Below, piece after piece: positions 45,730 to 57,290 of a DNA stretch of 64,000 bases. The notes under the pieces were generated by a model. The model was not told the origin of the DNA, searched no databases, and saw only the letters and a list, made by a program, of their open reading frames with translations. Origin of the DNA: Tuctoria greenei (Eukaryota > Streptophyta > Magnoliopsida > Poales > Poaceae); assembly GCA_036927565.1 (NCBI GenBank), contig JAYESD010000001.1, positions 7,254,001 to 7,318,000 on the forward strand, written 5' to 3'. The position numbers and the translations under genes were made by a program. Every line of letters begins with the position of its first letter. Position 1 is the first letter of the stretch.

Positions 45730-46992
45730 TAGGAACATCTCTGTAGATCCCACTTGTATTCTCTCTTTTTCTTCCCCAATTTTGTAATCCCTTGTCTTTA
45801 GATGAATGAAATCCACAATTTGTTAATGAATTTCATTTTTTGTCTTCAACACTCCTGTCTTCACTTGGCCCCCTGGTAGATGTACACAATTTGATTGTGA
45901 ACATGTACCAAGAGGATATTGTGTTTTGTTGAAGACTCGTTTGCTTCGAACTTGTAGAGTGTAGGTCCGAAGTCTTCGATAGTGAAGGCCCCCTGAGGTT
46001 GTCGGAGCTCAGAAGCTCCAGCATTGACTACCGTTGGAGCTTAGTAGCTCCAGCAATAGGCCCTATCAACGCGTAGAGCATCGATAGTTAGCCCTCCGAG
46101 GTGTCGGAGCTTAGTAGCTCCGCCAGTGACCTTTGCCAACGCGTAGCTTGTCGGCAGCAGACTCCGCTTGTGGGGTCTTCTCACCATCTTTTATTCTGCG
46201 TCGACGGCTGGCCCCCCTAGCTTTGTTGGAGCTTGGTTGCTCTGGTAATGCTCGTTTTCAATGTTTAACATCGATCACAAGCCACCTAGGGGGAGTCGGA
46301 GCTTTGTTAGCTCCGGCTTTTCTCCATCAACGTGGATTCTTTATTTTTACTACACACTGAAGCCAAGAAAAATAGTAAAATTCGCTCCTTGCCTATAACT
46401 TCGTCGCGGATTACGATTCCCAAGAAAGTTTTAGGTCAAACACAATTCTGAATACAATCGAATGCGTTGCCTTCTTTCTTCCAGATCCAATTGTACTTGG
46501 ACCCGCCTTACTTCGGCCTGCCGAGGTGTAGGTAGAGTGGCGTACTTAGGGTGCTTGACCAGGATAAGTCGATAGCACACTCCGACCCTAGATTGGCTTG
46601 GCGGCATTCAGGCGAGTGGGCCATGAACAATGCTTGGATCCAAAAGAATTGACAATACAGCTCGAATCGTACATGAACTAGTCGAATTAAAATTTCTTAA
46701 GAATTGCACAACTTTGTTATAGACAAGAAAGAGAAAAATAAAAAAAATGTTGAGCCTGTACAAAATAAATGCACGTGGAGTCTGTTTCACCTGAAGATGT
46801 CTTTCATTATAGGTACGGGGTACAGGGGAAACAAGTACACTCTTAGGATACGGAACCAGGGTAAGCGTGTTTCATTTCTCGTTTGACCCAGGGTAGCTAG
46901 CCACACTTTTAGTTCTGAGACTGTGACAAGTGTTGCATGAACTTCGCGGACCTTCCGGGAAAGGTCCGGCTGTTCTCCCGAAAGAACTACCC
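45730..46992 (-). other. Element F region between pol and antisense ORF
   Basis: Minus-strand sequence homologous to 50823-52080 of G in opposite orientation. No coding region. Tandem units of about 70 bases carry the palindrome GGAGCTTAGTAGCTCC (46036, 46106). It is cut at 46993 by the LTR of G, so F's gag-pol is not present in the window on this side. Confidence 0.75.
46006..46180 (+). repeat. About 70-bp tandem repeat in element F
   Basis: Units starting GGAGCTYAGWAGCTCC at 46006, 46036 and 46106. The last interval is 70 bases and further degenerate relatives follow to about 46330. Equivalent repeats lie at about 51500-51850 (G) and 62576-62830 (K). Confidence 0.7.
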
Positions 46993-47903
46993 GTGTCGGT
47001 ACCCTGGGTACCGTATACCCCTTGAGATTGCAAAGATCTCAAGGAAATGTCATCTACTTGATTTGAAGATATTCAGAGGACCACATGTCAGACATAATCG
47101 GACCCGCTTCCCCAACATGGTTAGTCCCAAAGTCGCCACGTGTACCATCGAAGCGGAGCTACCGCCCACAAGGGGGAAGCTCCGGGCTATGTACCATAAC
47201 GGCACCCCCGGACCTAACCCCAGACCAAGGGAAGCTCCGGAACTGACACGTGTCTGGTGGCACCGGACCTATCTGTTCCCCACAGTATGCTCCGGAGCTG
47301 CCACGTGTCCCACCATCGGATCTTCAGCCTCAAACCTCTGGTAGAATCCACAACGGCTCCGGATCTTCAAAGGGGAATCAAGGACTTCAAGACCCGATTA
47401 AGTGTCATTAATACTATGTTAATGAGACACAATTGGACGACCTTAATTACCAGTAACGGCGCTGTCAAAGCCTGTAACTCGGTCATTAATGTTAATTAAG
47501 CGCATCAAATGTGTATCAATATTATTAGCTGCTGGGGCCACATGTCAGGCCAGGCCAACTTGTAACGGCCTGTCCTTGTACTATAAAAGGACAGGCCGAC
47601 GATACATAGGGGGGCTCTGCTCGTTGACCTCTGAGCTGAGAACATCTGACTGATCTGACCTGATCTAGTCTGATCGAATCACACGCGCTCTCAACTCACG
47701 TTGAGCTCATACATCCAATACAACACCAACACACCCCGTGGAGTAGGGTATTACGCTCAGGCGGCCTGAACCACGTAAATCTTTGTGTCTCCTGTATCAT
47801 TTTACATTTCACCTTCTTGAATCTTCGCGCACCCACACCGAACCTCAAACTCCACAACACTTTTAGTAGTGTCGGGAGATCTGCCGGATCAAAACCACCG
47901 ATA
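46993..47903 (+). repeat. Retand element G, 5' LTR
   Basis: Begins TGTCGGTACCCTGGGTACCG and ends CCACCGATA (CCGACA in the consensus of its relatives). The first 55 bases contain two inverted repeats: GGTACCC/GGGTACC and CCTTGAGAT/ATCTCAAGG. Confidence 0.92.
47566..47598 (+). promoter_or_regulatory. TATA box inside a perfect 12-bp inverted repeat (element G)
   Basis: Arms CGGCCTGTCCTT (47566-47577) and AAGGACAGGCCG (47587-47598) flank the nine-base loop GTACTATAA; the TATA element CTATAAAA spans loop and right arm. The structure recurs in both LTRs of F. Confidence 0.75.
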
Positions 47904-47905
47904 GT

Positions 47906-47923
47906 TGGCGCGCCAGGTAGGGG
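47906..47923 (+). other. Primer-binding site of element G
   Basis: TGGCGCGCCAGGTAGGGG two bases after the LTR, the form used by Tat/Retand elements; I do not assign the tRNA. Confidence 0.8.
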
Positions 47924-47942
47924 GGCGCCTGAGATTTCAAGA

Positions 47943-49470
47943 ATGGTGAACTCAGCTGCTGAATCATCCAATGGTCCCCGCTGTTCAAGCTGCTGGGGGC
48001 AATCCCTCCAATATGCAGCCACCAGCAGGAACCTCAGTTCGAGCAGGAGTCACACTTCCACCACCGCCGCCTTCACCAGCAAATCAAGGTGGGCAGCGCG
48101 ATGGTGCACCGGCGTCAATCACTGCGTCGGCGAATCATGACAACCCAGAACACGCGCTCCATGCAGCACGTGCTCTCCTTCAGCGCCCACCACCTCCGGA
48201 TGCATCCCGGGATGCAATGGAGCAGTGGAGGGCCGATGTGGAACACTTGGTTGCAGCAGCAGCCGACCGCATCAGTAAATAGGGTCATCCTCCTTCAGGA
48301 CGGGCCCCGTCGCAGTGACGGACCTTGTCTGGTAGACTTGGTCCGCATGTTTCCAACAACAGGAGACGTGCTGCGTCACAACAAGTGACGTCATTGCCCT
48401 CCGGGGCGCGACGCACTCACACGGTATCAAGGCTTTCAACTCATGACCTCCGGGCGAAGCTTGATCGCCGATACCGTCAACAAGACGGCCGAGTCCATAT
48501 TGAGCGTGCTCGTGAAAGACGAGAAGCTCAGGACATTCCTGCCCCTGAAGGAGTAGGAGGAGGCTGTTCAGCCCTGGCCATGCATCTACGTATGATCAGG
48601 TGGCCACAGAAATTCCGGCCTACACCCGCCAGAGAAGTTTGACAGGACCGTTAATCCCGTCGAATTTCTTCATATTTACTCCACTGCTATCCTAGCAGCT
48701 GGAGGAAATGAGGCCGTAATGGCCAACTATTTTCCAGTGGCTTTAACTGGGACCACCCGGTCCTGGTTTATGAGCCTTCCACCCAACTCCATCAACAATT
48801 GGGAGGAGTTGTGCCGACAGTTCACCGCCAACTTCGGGAGTTCATACACCCGACCAGGCACCGAACTGGACCTTTTTGCAGTCCTGCAAAAAGGGGGAAT
48901 CCCTGCGATCATTGATCCAAAGATTCTCTCAGGTACGAAACACTATCCCTTCTATCTCTAGCGCTTCTGTCATTGTGGCATTTAGACAGGACGTACGGGA
49001 TAAGAAGATGTTGGAGAAACTGGCGATCAAGGAGATCACCAGTGTCACGGAACTCTTCAGCTTGGCCGACAAATGTGCCAGAGCTGCGGAGGGCCGTGAA
49101 ATGCACTCCAAACCACCTCAGGAGGATCGTAAGAAATCCTCCAAAGGCGAAGCCACTACCTCCGGGAGTGGCAAAAATAAGAAAAAGACCAACGACAAGA
49201 AGAAGCTGTCGGCCGACACATCTAATGCTGTAGCTGCTGTAGCTCCGGGTGGTTGGGGGCCACGCCCCGAGAAGTGACCTCGACCGTCTTCTGAAGACGG
49301 TGGCAAACCCAAGGTGTGGTGTCCAATTCATAAGACGGACAGCCACAGTTTGGAAGACTGCTGAGAGGTCCAAAACCTTGTCAAGCGCTACAACAAGCGC
49401 CGGGAAGAAGTTCGTTTCCGACGGAGAGAAGGAAAACAAAAAGTTGACGAAGCTCCGACTAAAGAGGAGT
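47943..49470 (+). pseudogene. gag: Retand gag (element G)
   Basis: Likely start MVNSAAESSNGP at 47943, with a frame change before 47971 (AVQAAGGNPSNMQ). Further pieces include LSGRLGPHVS, TVSRLSTHDLRAKLDRRYR, the capsid core MANYFPVALTGTTRSWFMSLP with WEELCRQFTANFGSSYTRPG, and FSLADKCARAAEGREMHSKP. A zinc-knuckle-like WCPIHKTDSHSLEDC follows at about 49318-49362. At least five stops or frame shifts. Confidence 0.88.
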
Positions 49471-50325
49471 TAGGTTTTCAGGATCCTAAAAAGGTCCTTA
49501 AGGCCGCCTACACCTCCGTCGATGACGATTCTGACGTCTCTGACAACGAGTGTCGAAAGACCATGAACACCATTTTTAGTGGATCATGGGACATCACCTC
49601 CCGCCGCGTCCTCAAGACAATGCGCCGGGACATGGCTGTTGTAGCTCCTACATCCAGGGCGGAGCCTCATCGGAAGTGGATGGACACAGCCATCACTTTT
49701 TATGCTTCGGACTGCCCTCGAAGCATGGTTGGAGCAGGCCAGTTACCTTTGATGGTATCTCCTACCATCAATAACATTCAGCTCCACCACGTTATGGTAG
49801 ACGGGGGTTCGGGGCTGAACCTCATAAGCTTCGAAGCTTTTATCAAGCTTCAGCTCCGACCTTCGGATCTTAACCCCTCCTGACCTTTCTCCGGAGTAGG
49901 TCCGAGAGCCATTACTCCACTTGGTGCTATTACTCTCCCCGTTACCGTCGGGACCCGGGAGAAGTATCGCACTGAGAAGTTGGTCTTTGACATTGCTCAG
50001 ATTAACTTACCTTTCAACGACATCTTGGGTAGGCCTGCCTTGTACAAATTTATGGCAGCCGCTCATTATGACTACCTGGTGTTAAAGATGCCAACACCAG
50101 TAGGCGTTCTCCGGATCTGCGGAGATCGCACTACCGGAGTAACCGCTCTGGAAGAACTTCATGCGCTTACTACGGCGCAAGAGGAGGACTCCAGGCAGGA
50201 GCAAGCTCCAAAACCCCCGAGCATTCATCAACGAGGCTCGACTTCTGCACCTCGTGTGCAGCCAAGCGGCGACACCGACATTCCCGTCAAAGTCGTCCAA
50301 ACCGGCTCCTCTATGGGCCAACCGG
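49471..50325 (+). pseudogene. pol: Retand protease region (element G)
   Basis: FSGSWDITSRRVLKTMRRDM leads to the protease motif HHVMVDGGSGLNLISF (49786-49835), then a TGA at about 49881 and LPVTVGTREKYRTEKLVFDIA, LGRPALYKFMAAAHYDYLVLKMPTP. The VDGGS form is normal for this lineage. It continues to DIPVKVVQTG and is cut at the deletion. Confidence 0.87.
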
Positions 50326-50763
50326 ACAACTCCAAACCGGTCAACTGGAGAGACACCCTTCTTCCTCGTGTACGGAGCTGAAGCAATCCTTCCTCCGGAA
50401 ATCACCTTGGGGTCACTCCGGGTCCGGACCTTCGACGAAGCCACGCAGAACCAGCTCCGGCGTGAAGACCTAGACCTCCTTGAGGAGGGAAGGTGCCAAG
50501 CAGCTGTTCGGAATGCCCTATACCGCCAAGCCCTTCGGCGCTATCATCAGCGGCATGTACACAACCGACAGCTCGAGGAAGGCGATCTGGTGCTACAGAG
50601 AATACAAACCAGAGAAGGGTTAAACAAACTCTCCCCCAGCTGGGAGGGACCCTTCCGAGTGATTAAAGTATCCTGTCCTGGAAGTGTTCGCTTGGCTAAC
50701 GAGGATGGGACACCTCTCCCAAATCCTTGGAATATTGAGCACCTCTGTAAGTTCTACACTTAA
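50326..50763 (+). pseudogene. pol: Retand integrase C-terminus (element G)
   Basis: Starts at TPFFLVYGAEAILPPEITLGS after the deletion join and reads to the natural stop (WNIEHLCKFYT, 50761-50763). It includes the C-terminal module LSPSWEGPFRVIKVS. It matches 61253-61672 of K. RT, both RNase H domains and the integrase core are missing. Confidence 0.9.
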
Positions 50764-52080
50764 TATCACGAAGGTGAGTCTGTACTAACTTGAGGTGTAT
50801 GTTATAGGGTCATTGTACAGAGTCGGGTAGTTCCTCCAGGAGAACAGCCGGACCTTTCCCGAAAGGTTCGCAAAGTTCATGCAACACTTGTCACAGTCTC
50901 AGAACTAAAAGTGTGGCTAGCTACCCTGGGTCAAACGAGAAATGAAACACGCTTAGCCTGGTTCCGTACCCTAAGAGTGTACTTGTTTCCCCTGTACCCC
51001 GGACCTATAATGAAAGACATCTTCAGGTGAAACAGACTCCACATGCATTTATTTTGTACAGGCTCAACATTTTTTTATTTTTCTCTTTCTTGTCTATAAC
51101 AAAGTTGTGCAATTCTTAAGAAATTTTAGTTCGACCAGTTCATGTACGATTCGAGCTGTATTGTCAATTCTTTTCGATCCAAGAATTGTTCATGGCCCAC
51201 TCGCCTGAATGCCGCCAAGCCAATCTAGAGCCGGAGTATGCTATCGACTTAGCCTGGTCAAGCACCCTAAGTACGCCACTCTACCTACACCCCGGCAGGC
51301 CGAAGTAAGGCGGGTCCAAGTACAATTGGATCTGGAAGAAAGAAGGCAACGCATTCGGTTGTATTCAGAATTGTGTTTGACCTAAAACTTTCTTGGGAAT
51401 CGTAAGCCGCGATGAAGTTATAGGCAAGGAGCGAATTTTACTATTTTTCTTGGCTTCAGTGTGTAGAAAAAATAAAGAATCCACGTTGATGGAGAAAAGC
51501 TGGAGCTAACAAAGCTCCGACTCCCCCTAGGTGGCTTGTGATCAATGTTAAACATTGAAAACGAGCATTACCGAAGCAACCAAGCTCCAGCAAAGCTAGG
51601 GGGGCCAGCCATCGACGCAAAATAAAAGATGGTGAGAAGACCCCACAAGCGGAGTCTACTGCCAACAAGCTACGCGTTGGCAAAGGTCACTGCCGGAGCT
51701 ACTAAGCTCTGACACCCCGGAGGGCTAACTATCGATGCTCTACGCATTGATAGGGGCTATTGCCGGAGCTACTAAGCTCCGACGGTAGTCAATACTGGAG
51801 CTTCTGAGCTCTGACAACCTTAGGGGGCCTTCACTATCGAAGACTTCGGACCTACACTCTACAAGTTCGAAGCAAACGAGTCTTCAACAAAACACAATAT
51901 CCTCTTGGTATATGTTCACAATCAAATTATGTACATCTACCAGGGGGCCAAGTGAAGACAGAAGTGTTGAAGACAAAAAATGAAATTCATTAACAAATTG
52001 TGGATTTCATTCATCTGAAGACAAGGGATTACAAAATTGGGGAAGAAAAAGAGAGAATATAAGTGGGAGCTACAGAGATG
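50764..52080 (+). other. Element G 3' non-coding region
   Basis: No coding on the plus strand. It contains tandem palindromic units (CGGAGCTACTAAGCTCCGAC type, about 51500-51850) and is the inverted counterpart of 45730-46992. It breaks at 52080, just before the end of the antisense ORF would begin. Confidence 0.75.
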
Positions 52081-52083
52081 GTC

Positions 52084-52149
52084 GAATTCCCTCATCTTTT
52101 CTCCACGCTGTCGAATCTCGAGGGCGAGATTCACTTTAAGGGGGGTAGC
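52084..52149 (+). pseudogene. pol: Duplicate of the Tekay A pol end and PPT
   Basis: Sixty-six bases match 17718-17783 (pol C-terminus FPHLFSTLSNLEGEIHFKGG region and PPT), ending in GTAGC. It is preceded by three junction bases and element G. It gives the LTR that follows a solo-LTR-like left flank. Confidence 0.85.
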
Positions 52150-53041
52150 TGTGAGTGGTTTTGATCCGACAGATCTCCCGACACTACTAAAAGTGTTTGC
52201 GGAGTTTGAAGTTCGGTGTGGGCGCGCGGAGATTCAAGAAGGTGAAATGTAAAGTGACACAGGAGACACAAATATTTACGTGGTTTGGGCCGCCTGAGCG
52301 TAATACCCTACTCCACGGGGTGTGTTGGTGTTGTATTGGATGTATGAACTCAACTCAGGTGACGTGAGTTGAGAGCGCGTGTGAGCCGATCAGACCAGAT
52401 CAGATCAGATGTTATCAGATATACTCTATGTATCGTCGGCCTGTCCTTTTATAGTACAAGGACAGGCCGTTACAAGTTGGTCTGGCCTGACATGTGGCCC
52501 CGACGGCTACTAATATTGATACACATTTGATGCGCTTAATTACCCTTAATGACCGAGTTACAGGCTTTGACAACACCGTTACTGGTAATAAGGGTCGTCC
52601 GATCGTGTGTCATTAACATAGTATTAATGACACTTAATAGGGTCTTGAAGTCCTTGATTCCCCTTTGAAGATCCGGAGCCGTTGTGGATTCTACCGGAGG
52701 TTTGAGGCTGAAGATCCGACGGTTGGACACATGGCAGTTCCGGAGCATACTGTGGGGAACAGATAGGTCCGGTGCCACCAGACACGTGTCAGTTCTGGAG
52801 CTTCCCTCAGTCTGGGGTTAGGTCCGGGGGTGCCGTTATGGTACATAGCCCGGAGTTTCCCCCTTGTGGGCTGTAGCTCCGGTTTGATGGTACACGTGGC
52901 GACCCTAGGACTAACCATGTTGGGGAAGCGGTTCCGATTATGTCTGACATGTGAGCCTCCGAAGGTCTTCAAATCAAGTAGATGACATTTCCTTGAGATC
53001 TTTGAAATCTCAAGGGGTATACGGTACTCAGGGTACCGACA
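52150..53041 (-). repeat. Retand LTR partner of element F, in solo-LTR configuration
   Basis: Reversed LTR (TGTGAGTGGTTTTGATCC to GGTACCGACA) closely similar to 17784-18680. GTAGC lies on both sides (52145-52149 and 53042-53046). The right flank is Tekay A (TAGCAAAGTGCAA then its 3' LTR), as expected for F's other end. But the left flank is again Tekay A pol/PPT rather than a reversed PBS and gag. Reversed TATA in a perfect 12-bp inverted repeat at about 52438-52470. Confidence 0.88.
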
Positions 53042-53055
53042 GTAGCAAAGTGCAA

Positions 53056-55781
53056 TGTAACACCCTAATTTTTGCATCATGCATTGCATACATGTTCGTG
53101 CATTAAACATTAATAGAATAAAAGAAAGACAATAAAATATAAAACATACATATACAAATATGTGTAGCAAAAGAAGAAAAAAAATAATAGCATAAAACAT
53201 GTATTAGGGAATAAATATAAAAATATTAATAATAATATATAATATATATATATATATATTTGTGAAACCTAAAGAAACAAATAAAAATATATATATAAAT
53301 AAATAATATATATAATAATAATATATAAATAATAAATAATAATATATATAATAATAATATTTATATATGTAAAGAAAAAAAGGCAGCACCGCCGGCCAGG
53401 CCGAGCGGCCGGTCCACCAGCGCGCGAGCGCCCCGCGTGCCCAAGCCGCCCGAGGCGGCCACCCCGCCCCGCGACCCCACCCACCCGGTGCCGCCAGCCC
53501 CGCGCGTCCCACCCCGCACCGCGCCCGCGCGCAGCGCGCCTGCCCCTCCCGTGCCCCAAGCGTGCCGCGCGTCCCCGCGCGCCCGACCAAGCCCTGCGCG
53601 CCCCGTGCTCCTGAGCCCCGTGGCCGAGTCAGTACCGACTGCTGCCCCGGCTATAAAAGGGATCGTATGGTTCATATTTTCCCCGACACCAGAAGCAGCC
53701 GTCACCAAAAAGCCCTAGCGCCACCGGTAGAAAAAAAAGGGACCAAGGCTGCGCCACCAGAGAGAAAAAAAGGAAGGAAAAAGGAGGAAGAAAAAGAAAA
53801 GGAGGAGGAAATCGTCGTCCGCCAGAGATCATCGCTCCGCCGTCGTCATGCCGTCGGAGGACCGTTGCGCCATCCGCTTTGTCACACGTCGCCATCGTTC
53901 TGCGATCTTCGAAGCCGTCGCATCTACGGTAGATTTGTTTTTCCGATGCGAATTTTAGCGACGTATTAAATCTAGTAGACATAATTTAATCATAGTTGCA
54001 CCATAATTTTATTTTCAGCGGCATTAATTCTCGCTAAAACCCTCGTAAACTCGTATGAACACGTATAAACTAGTTGCATCTAATTAATAAACAACCGTAG
54101 TTAATTAATTATTGAACTTTGCATGCATGCCTCTGATTGCATGTTGATTAATGTGTGTGCATCATGTTGATTTGTATATATTTTCTTGTATGTGTGATCA
54201 CGATTAGAGGGAAGTGCTCAAGAGGTCGTGTACGAGGATTTCCAGAACCAAGACTTTGAAGCGCTTGAGCAACCCTATTCGTCGAAGCAAGGCAAGTGTC
54301 CTTGAAGCATATTGATCCTATTTTAAAATAAATGTTTTGTTTGCAAAACTGCATGCTTGTGTCAATTTGATGAGAATCCTATGGTAGGAAGTTTACTAGA
54401 TTTTTTTTAACCACCCTTGTCACCTGGAATTATGGTAGAGAGTCGGGATGGGCTTTTTACCTTTTTGCTTTGCTTAATTAATTGGGATGGGAAAACAACA
54501 CTACACATTTAATTATACATTAATGATATTTGGTTAATGTGAACTGGTCAATATGATATGGTAATGGGTGATCTAAGCAAGCCTGGTATGTGGATGGGTT
54601 GGATGTCATGGTGGTTTGCTTGCTTTAGATCCAAGGACCGGTTCATGTGAGAATAAGCCAGGACTATAGTGTCACCACGAGGCCAAGTATGGGTGCGGCG
54701 TAGTTGATTAATTAGGGCTTTGCCAGTGCTATTTGGACCATTAAAGATGCTCGGGGAAGGGATTGTCAGATTGGGTTTGTTGATGATTGGTGGGGCTACC
54801 CTGGGATCCAAATGGCTCAAGAGGGGGCCCTTGGTTGAAGATGTGCTCTGTCGGAGACATCGCTATCGGTGAAACCTCAGTGGGGTCTAAATAGGCTAGT
54901 AATCCCTTTGTAAAGGCTATTTTGTGATCTCTTGGCCACACACCAATGGAAGTGTGTAATGCGATTGATGGGTCACAGGCATAAGGGAGGTTCTTAGTCA
55001 CCAAAAGGTGATGAAATCATGAACACGTGGGTAAAGTGGTACAACTCTGCAGAGTCTAATAAAACTATCATGATGACCATGCTCCCAGTTGTGAGCACTT
55101 GGACAACTTCCATTATTAGAGGTAACCTAGTATTGGGATGGTTTCTGGGAAGATTATGGTTTGGTACTGGTTATGGCTGGATATGGATTAAACTATGACA
55201 TTGAATATGGTTAATGGTACGATGGTGATGGATATGGAATATGGATTGGTGCTATGTTATTAATTATGGTTTATGATGGGAATACTTCACATACGTATAA
55301 CATATTGCTTTTCAAATGTTTTAATGTACTTTTCAGTACTTATCCTTTATTACATTTCGTCATTTGAATCACCTACATATCATACTTTCCACACTTGTTG
55401 AGTACGACATGTAATCACTTTTGCAATCCCCCCCCCCAACAGTTGCAGGTCAGGATTGAGAGTATTACATTAATAATGCGGAGTTCTAGGCCGTGTCTGC
55501 GGTCTGCTTTGCCTGTGGTGTTATTGGAGCCGCGCTATCCCTTATGTTTAGTTGCTTAGTTCTTAATTAGAGTATTTCCACTGCATTAGTTAAACTTGTC
55601 ATTAATAATCATTAGAGCTTGTATTCGAGGATATTTTGAATTGTGTAACTAAAGTACTTATTTAATAACTTGAGTTGTGGTAATTATCTATTTATCATTT
55701 GTGAATCACTCCTGTATGTGTGTTAAACATCTTGGGCACACATATACTGCACTTGGTTCATTTTCGAAACCGGGTGTCACA
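53056..55781 (+). repeat. Tekay element A, 3' LTR
   Basis: TGTAACACCCTAATTTTTGC to GGGTGTCACA, 2726 bases, 13-14 bases after the GTAGC of element F (spacer AAAGTGCAA, 53047-53055). TATA box TATAAAA at 53652-53658. It shares private sequence with 11675-12888, including the altered GGTTAT region. It ends inside a Retand gag (element K). Confidence 0.92.
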
Positions 55782-57290
55782 ACAGCATCGTCCAACGACC
55801 ATGCTGAACATCCTGATGGAGGGAATCCCTCCAATGTGCAACAGCCAGCTGGCGCTGTTTTCTCGGTAGGTGTTGTCGCACCACCACCACTACCTGCTCT
55901 GGCAGCCAACGTCGGACATCAGGATGGTGTCCTCGTGTCGGTCACTTCATCGACAAACAACCCTGAGAACGCGTTGAATGAAGCACGAACTCTTCTTCAG
56001 CGTTCACCGGCGCCCGGAGGACCTCAGTGTGCGATGGAACAGTGGCGCGCTAATAAGAAGCATTTGGTTGTAGACACAGCCGATGCCATCAGCAACCAAG
56101 GTCCATCCCCTGCTGGGTAGGCACCTTCAAGAAACAGAACCTTGTCTGGCAGACTTGGTCCTCAGGTGTCACAAAACAGGAGTCATGCTACATCCCAGCA
56201 AGTGACATCGCTGCCCTCCGGAGCATGCCACACTCATACGGTGTCGAGGCTTTCGACGCATGATCTCCGGTCGGAGCTCGATCGCCAATATAGGCAGTAG
56301 GACGACCGGGTCCACATGGAGCATGCTCGCGAGAAGGGAGCTGCCCGTGAAAACCCTTCTATCATGAAAACCCTTCTCCCTAGCCATGCATCTTCACATG
56401 GTCGAATGGTATCCGAAGTTATGACCTCATCTGTCAGAGAAGTACGACGGGACTGTCAATCCCGTCGAATTACTTCAGATATACTCTACCACTATCCTCA
56501 CGACGGGAGGCAATGAGGCTGTGATGGCCAATTACTTCCCAGTAGCTCTAACCGGGACAGCGAGGTCTTGTATCATGAGTCTTCCGCCTGACTCCATCAA
56601 CAGTTGGGCGGAGCTTTGCCGCCATTTCACCGCCAACTTCGGGAGCTCCTACACCCGACCTGGCACAGAGCTGGATCTGTTTGTCGTACAACAGAAAACT
56701 AGAGAATAGCTGCGATCATTCATCCAACGGTTTTCTCAGGTACAAAATACTATTCCTTCAATTTCCAGCGCTTCTGTCATTGTCGCATTTCGATAGGGAG
56801 TTAGAGATAAGAAGATAATGGAGAAGCTGACAACAAAAGAAGTCAGCAGCGTCATGGAGCTCTTCAGCCTAGCTGACAAATGTGCTAGGGCTACAGAGGG
56901 CTGAGAGATACACTCCAAACCAGTTCTGGAGGCTCGTAAATCCTCCTCCAAGGTTGAATCTACTGCCTCCGGCAGTGGAAAAAAAGAAAAAGTCCAACGG
57001 CAAGAAGAAGTCGTCGGCCGGCACGCCTACTGCTGCTGCAGCTGCAGCTCTAGGTGGCCGGGGGCCACGCCCTGAAAAACATTCACGACTATCGTTGAAG
57101 ATGGTGGCGGTGAAAAGATGTGGTGTCTGATCCATAAAACGGACACCCACAATCTTGAAGACTGCCGCGAGGTCAAGTGCCTTGTTGAACGTAACAACAG
57201 GCGCGAGGAAGAAGCTACTTTCCGTCAACCGGAAGGAAAGCATAAGGTCGATGAAGCTCCGACTGATCAGGAGCTAGGTTTCTAGGACCC
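55782..57290 (+). pseudogene. gag: Retand gag (element K), 5' end lost to insertion A
   Basis: Reads ASSNDHAEHPDGGNPSNVQQ from the insertion point. Later pieces are TVSRLSTHDLRSELDRQYRQ, MANYFPVALTGTARSCIMSLP, WAELCRHFTANFGSSYTRPG and ELFSLADKCARATEG. The basic nucleocapsid-like stretch is GKKKKSNGKKKSSAG, and the knuckle region LIHKTDTHNLEDCREV has lost its first Cys. Stops at 56119, about 56300, 56707, about 56795 and 56905 are among the breaks. Confidence 0.88.

Larger units (their letters stand above)
46993..52080 (+). mobile_element. Retand-type gypsy element G, internally deleted, 3' end missing
   Basis: 5' LTR 46993-47903, PBS, gag, protease, then a direct join to the end of integrase near 50326-50335 and the 3' non-coding region to 52080. 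About 3.1 kb present in K (58.1-61.2 kb) is absent. The right end runs without its own antisense ORF, PPT or LTR into a 66-base piece of Tekay A (52084-52149). It is inserted in element F at ACTACCCG. Confidence 0.85.

Noticed and set aside
53042..53046. 52150-53041 as an ordinary independent solo LTR
   Set aside because: It sits at exactly the same Tekay A site as the element F LTR at 17784, so the two share origin and cannot be separate insertions.
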